From an uncultured Actinomycetes bacterium (lineage in GTDB: Bacteria; Actinomycetota; Actinomycetes; Nanopelagicales; Nanopelagicaceae), in assembly GCA_903922745.1 (NCBI GenBank), contig CAIXVA010000113.1, forward strand, positions 1 through 6,439: DNA of 6,439 bases. Reading direction: 5' to 3'. The translations under genes and the position numbers were made by a program. Positions 1 through 4,990 of this stretch are shown in pieces (the stretch's first letter is position 1; every line of letters starts with the position of its first letter). The notes below the pieces were generated by a model that saw only the letters and a list, made by a program, of their open reading frames with translations, searched no databases and was not told the origin of the DNA.

Positions 1-1827
1 AAAGTAGGGGTCTTTAATAATAAAAAACAGTTAGCTCATCCAGATTACGAAATGATTCCTGACGGTTCAGATGTTGATAGCGCAGTTGAAGGTTTTGCTG
101 GCAAGTATCTTCCTGTCTATCCAGCCTCGGCGAAAATGCCATCGTGGAAGATTTCACAATGCGCTCAACTTGCGATTGGGTCACTTGAAGAAATTGCTGA
201 CTTTTTACCCTCTTCAATACGAGAAAAGCATAATTATCCTTCACTTCATCAAGCTCTAGTGCAGTTGCATCAACCTGCAGATTTAGATCATGCCGAGCTT
301 TCACGAGAACGTCTAACATTCGATGAAGCTTTCCTGCTGCAATCTTTGTTGGTAATGCGCAGAATTGAATTAAAGAAATTAAACTCAACATCTAGAAAAC
401 GCATCAGTGGCGGATTACTTGATGCATTTGATGCAACCTTGCCTTTTGAATTAACTGCAGGTCAGGTTGCTGTGTGTAAAGAGATTGAATCAGATCTATC
501 TCAACCCCATCCAATGCACCGACTACTGCAAGGTGAAGTTGGTTCTGGTAAAACAATTGTTGCACTGCGCGCCATGTTGGCTGTTGTTGACAGTGGGGGA
601 CAAGCTGCCCTGCTTGCTCCAACTGAAGTTTTAGCGGCCCAACATTTGCGTACTATCCAGAAATTGCTGGGCGAACTAGGTCAGGGTGGAATGCTTGGTG
701 GTTCTGACAAAGCAACGCAGGTAACTTTAATCACAGGATCACAAAGTGCGGCAGCACGTAAAGAAGCATTGGCAATGGCTGCCACTGGAAGTGCTGGAAT
801 CGTTATTGGTACGCACGCCTTGTTGGGCGAAAAGGTTGAGTTCAGGGATTTGGGATTAATCGTTGTCGACGAGCAACATCGATTCGGTGTTGAACAACGA
901 GATGCCTTAAAAGAGAAAGCAGTGCTGCCGCCACATCTACTTGTTATGACGGCAACACCAATTCCGCGAACCGTTGCGATGACCGTCTTTGGAGATTTAG
1001 ATGTTTCAACTTTGCGAGAGCTGCCATTAGGTCGTCAGCCAATCACGACCCATGTTGTTCCGGTAAAGGAGAAGCCGAGCTTTTTAGAGAGAGCATGGCA
1101 AAGAATTAATGAAGAGGTTGCACAAGGACATCAGGCATACATAGTTGCACCGCGTATTAGCGCTGATTCTGATGCAAACGCGGACATTGATTTCTTATTT
1201 GGTGAAGAGTCATCTGAGATCACTTCAGTTGAAGAGCTGGCACCAACTTTGCATGCTGGACCCTTAAAGGGCCTAAAGATAGCAATTTTGCACGGTCGCC
1301 TATCTGCCGATGAAAAAGATTCAACCATGCAGGCTTTTTCTAAGGGTGACATTGATGTTTTGGTTTCAACAACTGTTATTGAAGTAGGCGTTGATGTGCC
1401 CAATGCAACGATCATGGTAATTATGGATGCGGATCGTTTTGGTGTTTCACAGCTCCATCAACTTCGCGGCCGCGTTGGTCGCGGAACGTCACCAGGGCTA
1501 TGTCTTTTGGTGACTCAGTGCGAAGAAGAATCTCCTGCTCGCGAAAGATTAAATGCTGTTGCAGGCACTGTTGATGGATTTGAGTTGTCCCGTATTGATC
1601 TTGAGCAACGCCGAGAAGGTGATGTCCTTGGCGCAAGTCAATCCGGAACACAGTCTCATTTGCGATTGTTACGAGTTTTGCGAGATGAAGCGCTGATTGA
1701 GCAGGCCCGTGATGATGCAGAGACACTGATTGCAACTGATAATGATTTATCAGACTATCCTGCGCTAAGGGCCGAACTCGCACAATTACAGCGCGATCAA
1801 GCCGTTGACTATTTAGATAAGGGTTAA
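1..1827 (+). CDS. recG: ATP-dependent DNA helicase RecG (partial, 5' end missing)
   Basis: RecG is a cytoplasmic monomeric superfamily 2 translocase that remodels stalled replication forks and branch-migrates Holliday junctions. The frame is open from base 1, so the ATG at 52 is internal. 608 codons are present; about 120-130 N-terminal residues, including most of the wedge/OB domain, should lie upstream, judging from actinobacterial RecG lengths of roughly 730. In window numbering, the last wedge strands include the family motif LAHPDYE near residue 11. The Q-motif region has Q155 and Walker A is GEVGSGKT at 178-185. The DExH box is DEQH at 290-293, characteristic of RecG, with TATPIPRT at 317-324. 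Motif V is STTVIEVGVDVPNA at 456-469 and motif VI is QLHQLRGRVGRG at 484-495. The C-terminal TRG region, DLEQRREGDVLGASQSG, is at 533-549. All catalytic motifs are intact. The TAA stop lies 4 nt before rsmD, suggesting co-transcription and perhaps translational coupling. Identification is secure. Confidence 0.97.
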   Translation, partial: KVGVFNNKKQLAHPDYEMIPDGSDVDSAVEGFAGKYLPVYPASAKMPSWKISQCAQLAIGSLEEIADFLPSSIREKHNYPSLHQALVQLHQPADLDHAELSRERLTFDEAFLLQSLLVMRRIELKKLNSTSRKRISGGLLDAFDATLPFELTAGQVAVCKEIESDLSQPHPMHRLLQGEVGSGKTIVALRAMLAVVDSGGQAALLAPTEVLAAQHLRTIQKLLGELGQGGMLGGSDKATQVTLITGSQSAAARKEALAMAATGSAGIVIGTHALLGEKVEFRDLGLIVVDEQHRFGVEQRDALKEKAVLPPHLLVMTATPIPRTVAMTVFGDLDVSTLRELPLGRQPITTHVVPVKEKPSFLERAWQRINEEVAQGHQAYIVAPRISADSDANADIDFLFGEESSEITSVEELAPTLHAGPLKGLKIAILHGRLSADEKDSTMQAFSKGDIDVLVSTTVIEVGVDVPNATIMVIMDADRFGVSQLHQLRGRVGRGTSPGLCLLVTQCEEESPARERLNAVAGTVDGFELSRIDLEQRREGDVLGASQSGTQSHLRLLRVLRDEALIEQARDDAETLIATDNDLSDYPALRAELAQLQRDQAVDYLDKG

Positions 1828-1831
1828 TCAA

Positions 1832-2401
1832 TTGAGAATCATTGCTGGTGTTGCAAAGGGTCGCATACTCGGCGCTGTTGCAGGGGCAACCAGACCAACA
1901 TCTGATCGAGCTCGCGAGGGCTTGTTCTCTTCATTGGCTTCTGAGTTTGGAACTTTTGAGGGTTTACATGTTTTAGATTTATTTGGTGGGTCAGGTGCAA
2001 TTGGATTGGAATCATTGTCTCGAGGTGCAACATCTGTTCATATTGTTGAAAAAGATGAGGAAGCGCAAAAGACGATCGAGACTAACTTTGAAATAGTAAA
2101 GAAGTCGAATCCAACAGGAAGTTTCCATTTATATGGGATGAGTGCTGAGCGGTTCTTGAAGAGTGCTCCTAAAGATAAATATCATCTTGTTTATATTGAT
2201 CCGCCATATGATTTTTCTAATCAAGCCGTTGAAGATGTATTAAGCGCTCTGCATGACTATGAATTTCTAAGCAGCGATTCATTTATCGCAGTTGAGCGCA
2301 CAGCGCGTGGTGCGCAATTCATATGGCCAGATGCATTTGTGCCCGCACGAGAGCGAAAATATGGACAGGCGACCATTTATTACGCTAATTACCAGCCTTA
2401 A
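1832..2401 (+). CDS. rsmD: 16S rRNA (guanine(966)-N(2))-methyltransferase RsmD
   Basis: RsmD transfers a methyl group from S-adenosylmethionine to N2 of G966 in 16S rRNA during assembly of the small subunit. The protein has 189 residues, normal for the family, with a Rossmann-like class I methyltransferase fold. It begins MRIIAGVAKGRIL followed by TRPTSDRAREGLF (residues 20-32), the conserved RsmD N-terminus that contacts RNA. SAM-binding motif I is VLDLFGGSGAIGLE at 47-60. Catalytic motif IV is DPPY at 123-126, as expected for exocyclic-amine methyltransferases. The start is TTG: the family N-terminus begins exactly there, no in-frame ATG lies nearby upstream, and the recG stop is only 4 nt away. 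A weak AAGGG Shine-Dalgarno element overlaps the end of recG. Linkage of rsmD to recG on one side and coaD on the other is common in bacteria. Confidence 0.95.
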   Translation: MRIIAGVAKGRILGAVAGATRPTSDRAREGLFSSLASEFGTFEGLHVLDLFGGSGAIGLESLSRGATSVHIVEKDEEAQKTIETNFEIVKKSNPTGSFHLYGMSAERFLKSAPKDKYHLVYIDPPYDFSNQAVEDVLSALHDYEFLSSDSFIAVERTARGAQFIWPDAFVPARERKYGQATIYYANYQP

Positions 2402-2404
2402 GAA

Positions 2405-2433
2405 TGGATAACTGGGCTCAGTATTGCTAGCGT
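2405..2433 (+). promoter_or_regulatory. candidate leaderless promoter for coaD
   Basis: The 39-nt rsmD-coaD gap has no recognisable Shine-Dalgarno before the coaD ATG. It contains TAGCGT at 2428-2433, fitting the actinobacterial -10 pattern TANNNT. Exactly 17 bp upstream is TGGATA (2405-2410), which matches 4 of 6 bases of TTGACA. Initiation 7-8 nt after the -10 would fall at 2440-2441, on the coaD start codon, giving a leaderless mRNA. The motifs are short and this is inference only. Confidence 0.3.
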
Positions 2434-2440
2434 TTGGCAC

Positions 2441-2920
2441 ATGAAGCGCGCGGTATGCCCAGGATCCTTTGATCCCATCACATATGGGCACTTGGACATC
2501 ATTGAGCGTGCGGCCCAACAGTTTGATCAAGTTGTTGTAGCTGTTCTGGAAAACCGGACAAAATCAAGTCTTTTCACCGTAACGGAACGAATTGCGATGA
2601 TTACTGAGGTAACAACCAAGTTCCCCAATGTTTCAGTTGATTCCTGGAGCGGACTTTTAGTTGATTACTGCAAGAGCAACTCAATCCAAGCGATTGTTAA
2701 AGGCTTGAGAGCGGTTACTGACTTTGATTACGAATTGCAGATGGCTCAGGTTAATTTGCAGGGTTCTGGTGTTGAAACAATGTTCATGGCAACATCGCCT
2801 GCACATTCATTCTTATCATCATCTCTTGTTAAAGAGCTCGCCCATTACAACGGAGACGTTTCTACAATGGTTCCACCATCAATTAATGAAGCACTTAAAG
2901 CTCGAGTAGCGGGGAAGTAG
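2441..2920 (+). CDS. coaD: Phosphopantetheine adenylyltransferase CoaD
   Basis: CoaD (PPAT) catalyses the penultimate step of coenzyme A synthesis, converting 4'-phosphopantetheine and ATP to dephospho-CoA and pyrophosphate in the cytoplasm, usually as a hexamer. The 159-residue length is typical. The nucleotidyltransferase signature GSFDPITYGHLDII is at residues 8-21, with the TxGH catalytic histidine at H17. The KGLR segment near residue 88 precedes TDFDYELQMA, contributing substrate- and nucleotide-binding residues; lysine in place of the more common arginine of RGLR is, from memory, usual in Actinobacteria. The C-terminal SFLSSSLVKE corresponds to the conserved (S/T)FxSSSLVKE nucleotide-binding motif. 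ATG at 2441 is the only start that puts the signature at its normal distance from the N-terminus. No clear Shine-Dalgarno is visible, so translation may be leaderless. The last codons, GGGGAAG, double as the ribosome binding site of the next gene. Confidence 0.97.
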   Translation: MKRAVCPGSFDPITYGHLDIIERAAQQFDQVVVAVLENRTKSSLFTVTERIAMITEVTTKFPNVSVDSWSGLLVDYCKSNSIQAIVKGLRAVTDFDYELQMAQVNLQGSGVETMFMATSPAHSFLSSSLVKELAHYNGDVSTMVPPSINEALKARVAGK

Positions 2921-2923
2921 ATC

Positions 2924-3403
2924 ATGGATTCAGTAGAGAAATTAACTTCAGCAATCACATTAGTTGAGGAAGCTCGCGGAGTTCCGCTATCTGCAAGTTG
3001 TGTTGTGCATCGCGCCGAGATGCTTGAAATTTTGGATGAAGCGCGTGAAGCTTTGCCAACCGATTTTGAATCAGCTCGCAAAATAATTGAAACACGAGAT
3101 GCAATCATTGAGGAAGCTCGAGTTAGCGCAGAACAACTAATTACAATCGCGCGCGAAGATGTATCCCAGATGGTTGAGCAAACATCAATCGTCCAAATTG
3201 CTCGAGATGAAGCGCGCAAGATATTAGATGATGCTCGCGAAACTGCTGAATTAGAAAAGCAAGAAGTCGAGGAGTACATCGATGGACGTCTTGCAACTCT
3301 TGAAGTAATCCTTAACAAGACAATGGATGCTGTTTCTCGTGGGCGTGATCGACTAGCTGGCGCCAATGACAAGGATGTCTTGTCACAACTTGCTGACGAA
3401 TAA
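2924..3403 (+). CDS. DivIVA-family coiled-coil protein, short SepIVA-like
   Basis: This acidic 159-residue protein is mostly predicted helix, has no signal peptide or membrane segment, and probably forms a coiled-coil dimer. It lies in the coaD-DUF177 slot that holds sepIVA in mycobacteria, where SepIVA is a DivIVA-family protein needed for septation. Compared from memory with mycobacterial SepIVA (Rv2927c, about 245 residues), both ends agree. The N-terminal EEARGVPLSASCVVHR (15-30) resembles EEARGVPMTAGCVVPR. The C-terminal region from QTSIVQ (86-91) through YIDGRLATLE (118-127) to SRGRDRL (138-144) resembles QTEVVQ...YVDNKLAEFE...GRGRHQL. About 85 residues of the central coiled coil appear to be absent. 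(D/E)-(D/E)-A-R units recur at 15, 38, 63, 95 and 102, probably marking helical register. ATG at 2924 follows GGGGAAG (2911-2917) inside coaD, 3 nt after the coaD stop, so coupling is likely. The family call is fairly firm; function is inferred from homologues. Automated pipelines may label it ATP synthase subunit b-like because of the coiled coil. Confidence 0.8.
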   Translation: MDSVEKLTSAITLVEEARGVPLSASCVVHRAEMLEILDEAREALPTDFESARKIIETRDAIIEEARVSAEQLITIAREDVSQMVEQTSIVQIARDEARKILDDARETAELEKQEVEEYIDGRLATLEVILNKTMDAVSRGRDRLAGANDKDVLSQLADE

Positions 3404-3409
3404 CCTTTG

Positions 3410-4021
3410 ATGAGTAAAGCTCTGGATTCTTTTCAGCTCAATACCTACGAGCTGCCTCGTCGTGCAGGCGAGATGAAAGAGTATGAATTAGACATTGTTG
3501 TTAAGGAAAAATTCGGTGTTGAGTTAATTTCAGTCCCAGCCGGTGAACTCATTGAAGTTGATGCACGCCTGGAATCGGTGACTGAAGGCATCTTGCTGAG
3601 CGCCGATGTCTATGCAGTCGCGCAAGGAGAATGCATTCGTTGCCTCGATCCCGTTGAAATTGTTATTGAACGCAAAATTCAAGAGCTCTATAACTATGAG
3701 CCAACAAATGAACGTGGGAAGAAAAAGAGAAAGAGCTCGACAGAGGACTTAACGAGTGAAGATTTAGATGTGGCTGAAGAGTTCATGATGGATGGAGACA
3801 TTCTTGATCTTGAAACCCCCATTCGAGATGCAATTGTTCTGTCATTACCGAGCAATCCGCTGTGTAGCCAGGATTGCCTGGGTCTGTGCCCAGAATGTGG
3901 GGGCAAGTGGGCTGATCTGCCCGAAGACCACGCCCATGAAGTAATTGATGCCCGATGGGCAAGTCTGGATGGCCTAAAACTTGAGGGTCTTACCCTCGAG
4001 GATCCCGATTTCAAGATTTAG
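3410..4021 (+). CDS. DUF177/YceD family protein, likely 23S rRNA/ribosome accumulation factor
   Basis: DUF177 (YceD) proteins are small cytoplasmic proteins encoded almost always just before rpmF. E. coli and plant members have been linked to 23S rRNA accumulation, so a role in large-subunit biogenesis is likely, though the mechanism is unsettled. The 203-residue sequence has an N-terminal beta-rich part and GECIRCLDPV with C75 and C78. A lysine-rich, then acidic low-complexity linker (about 99-130) follows, and then the C-terminal motif CSQDCLGLCPECGG with C152, C156, C160 and C163, which looks like a metal site or structural knuckle. The tail DARWASLDGLKLE matches the family's usual D-x-R-W-x-x-L ending. 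A TTG directly precedes the ATG; ATG at 3410 is preferred and changes only one residue. The gene starts 6 nt after the SepIVA-like stop without a strong Shine-Dalgarno, so coupling to upstream translation is plausible. Confidence 0.93.
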   Translation: MSKALDSFQLNTYELPRRAGEMKEYELDIVVKEKFGVELISVPAGELIEVDARLESVTEGILLSADVYAVAQGECIRCLDPVEIVIERKIQELYNYEPTNERGKKKRKSSTEDLTSEDLDVAEEFMMDGDILDLETPIRDAIVLSLPSNPLCSQDCLGLCPECGGKWADLPEDHAHEVIDARWASLDGLKLEGLTLEDPDFKI

Positions 4022-4029
4022 CCTTTATA

Positions 4030-4062
4030 AGGGATACTTACCCTCTGCAGCCCAGTGGCTGC
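4030..4062 (+). promoter_or_regulatory. two small stem-loops in the rpmF leader
   Basis: The 67-nt spacer before rpmF has two consecutive inverted repeats. The first is AGGG (4030-4033) pairing with CCCT (4041-4044) around a 7-nt loop. The second is GCAGCC (4047-4052) pairing perfectly with GGCTGC (4057-4062) around the loop CAGT. No U-tract follows, so an intrinsic terminator is unlikely. They lie just upstream of the L32 ribosome binding site and could be an autoregulatory, processing or RNase III target structure, but function is unknown. A TATAAG sequence at 4026-4031 could be a -10 element, although no convincing -35 is present. Confidence 0.3.
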
Positions 4063-4072
4063 TCAAGGATTG

Positions 4073-4080
4073 AGAAGAGG
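4073..4080 (+). promoter_or_regulatory. Shine-Dalgarno sequence for rpmF
   Basis: AGAAGAGG is purine-rich and ends 8 nt before the GTG at 4089. It supports that unusual start over the internal ATG at 4110, which would remove the conserved L32 N-terminus. It is one of the clearest ribosome binding sites in the window, as expected for an abundantly made ribosomal protein. Confidence 0.7.
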
Positions 4081-4088
4081 TTCGAACA

Positions 4089-4262
4089 GTGCCAGTACCA
4101 AAGCGAAAGATGTCGCGTTCAAAGACGCGCTCACGACGTAGCCAGTGGAAAACTACTGCAGCCTCTCTATCAACATGCGGACAATGCCAGCAGCCTAAGT
4201 TGCAGCACACAGCATGCCCAACGTGCGGTACTTACAACCGTCGCCAGGTATTAGAGGTCTGA
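4089..4262 (+). CDS. rpmF: Large ribosomal subunit protein bL32
   Basis: L32 is a small basic structural protein of the 50S subunit. This 57-residue protein starts with GTG and reads MPVPKRKMSRSKTRSRRSQW, the typical L32 N-terminus that threads into rRNA, in which the Met-x-VPKRK start fixes the start codon. Two CxxC pairs, C30/C33 and C43/C46, form the zinc ribbon, so this is the zinc-binding (C+) type of L32 rather than a cysteine-free paralogue of the kind induced by zinc starvation. The C-terminal part TYNRRQVLEV is also typical. Placement between DUF177 and rnc matches many actinobacteria. It is preceded by a strong Shine-Dalgarno (4073-4080) and a structured leader. The gene is short enough for length-filtered gene callers to miss. 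Confidence 0.96.
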   Translation: MPVPKRKMSRSKTRSRRSQWKTTAASLSTCGQCQQPKLQHTACPTCGTYNRRQVLEV

Positions 4263-4272
4263 TCTGAGTTCA

Positions 4273-4950
4273 ATGCTCAGTGAGCAGCTGGGAGTAACAC
4301 TCGATCCAGCTTTACTCGAGTTAGCTTTTACCCACCGTTCATATGCTTATGAATCTGGAAGTAAAGAAACTAATGAGCGCCTTGAATTTCTTGGTGATTC
4401 AGTTCTTGGTTTAATTGTTACCGAAGAACTGTACAAACGTTATCCAGAGTTTGATGAAAGCCGGCTATCGCCTTTGCGTTCTGGTGTTGTCAATATGCGT
4501 GCGCTCGCAGATATTGCGCGCGGGCTACAGCTTGGTCAATACATCCGTCTTGGAAAAGGCGAAGAAGTAACTAACGGACGCGACAAAAACTCATTGCTTG
4601 CCGATGCTCTCGAAGCATTGATTGGCGCTATTTATATGCAGTTCGGTTTCGCCCAATGCACTGAAATAGTTAGAAAGTTAATTACTCCAACTATGGATTC
4701 TGCTGTTGCGCGCGGTGCTGGCCTTGATGGAAAAACGGCGCTTCAAGAATTAGCGGCATCACTAGGTAAAGGTGCACCCGAATACATTGTTAGCGAAGAT
4801 GGTCCAGATCACGATAAGAACTTCACCGCGGTTGCAATGTTGAGCGGTCAAGTGATGAGCGAAGGAACAGGAAAGAGCAAGCGAGAGGCTGAACAGGTAG
4901 CCGCACGCGCAGCCTATGAAGCGTTAAAAACCGCCTTTCCACAAGCCTAA
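4273..4950 (+). CDS. rnc: Ribonuclease III
   Basis: RNase III is a homodimeric, Mg2+-dependent endonuclease that cuts double-stranded RNA, processing the 30S pre-rRNA and some mRNAs in the cytoplasm. The 225-residue protein has the usual bacterial two-domain layout. The N-terminal endonuclease domain (about 1-145) contains the signature NERLEFLGDSVL at 34-45. The expected metal-binding and catalytic residues are E38, D42, D111 and E114, the last two in DALEALIGAIY at 111-121; they correspond to E. coli E41, D45, D114 and E117. The C-terminal double-stranded RNA-binding domain (about 152-220) includes GKTALQELAA and ends GKSKREAEQVAARAAYEAL. ATG at 4273 lies 10 nt after rpmF; the Shine-Dalgarno is poor, with a GAGG at 4254-4257 rather far upstream, so coupling to rpmF is likely. 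In many actinobacteria mutM (fpg) follows rnc, but here the next gene is smc. Confidence 0.97.
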   Translation: MLSEQLGVTLDPALLELAFTHRSYAYESGSKETNERLEFLGDSVLGLIVTEELYKRYPEFDESRLSPLRSGVVNMRALADIARGLQLGQYIRLGKGEEVTNGRDKNSLLADALEALIGAIYMQFGFAQCTEIVRKLITPTMDSAVARGAGLDGKTALQELAASLGKGAPEYIVSEDGPDHDKNFTAVAMLSGQVMSEGTGKSKREAEQVAARAAYEALKTAFPQA

Positions 4951-4978
4951 ATTCGCTAAAAACACGCTCCTAAGACGA

Positions 4979-4984
4979 TAGGTT
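4979..4984 (+). promoter_or_regulatory. candidate -10 element for a leaderless smc transcript
   Basis: TAGGTT fits TANNNT and ends 6 nt before the smc GTG, so initiation at the usual distance would fall on G4991 and yield a leaderless mRNA. No good -35 is visible: CTAAAA, 17 bp upstream, matches only 3 of 6 consensus bases. The same region could instead act as a weak ribosome binding site, since AGG at 4980-4982 ends 8 nt before the start. Inference only. Confidence 0.25.
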
Positions 4985-4990
4985 TGCCGC

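Noticed and set aside
52..54. ATG as the start of recG
   Set aside because: The frame is open to base 1 and the upstream codons encode conserved RecG sequence (LAHPDY), so the true start is outside the window.
1421..1831. Minus-strand open frame of 136 codons
   Set aside because: It lies fully antisense to the helicase motifs of recG and has no recognisable domain or ribosome binding site.
2411..2422. ACTG-GGCT-CAGT inverted repeat between rsmD and coaD
   Set aside because: A 4-bp stem that cannot be extended is too short to call an operator or terminator.
2966..3242. Recurring GAAGCTCG/GAAGCGCG units as a DNA repeat
   Set aside because: They encode repeated (D/E)-(D/E)-A-R units of a coiled coil, differ in codon choice and spacing, and need no explanation beyond the protein.
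2845..3372. Open frame of 175 codons on the minus strand, rich in Ser, Arg and Ala
   Set aside because: It is the antisense of the SepIVA-like gene. Its composition mirrors the GAA/GCT/CGC-rich coiled-coil codons, it resembles no family, and it overlaps coaD.
3407..3409. TTG as the start of the DUF177 gene
   Set aside because: It is followed at once by an ATG, the stronger start; the difference is one residue.
3694..4014. Minus-strand open frame of 106 codons
   Set aside because: It is antisense to the DUF177 gene, low in complexity, with no motifs.
4047..4062. GCAGCC/GGCTGC hairpin as an intrinsic terminator
   Set aside because: The stem is only 6 bp, no run of T follows, and the ribosome binding site of rpmF comes directly after it.
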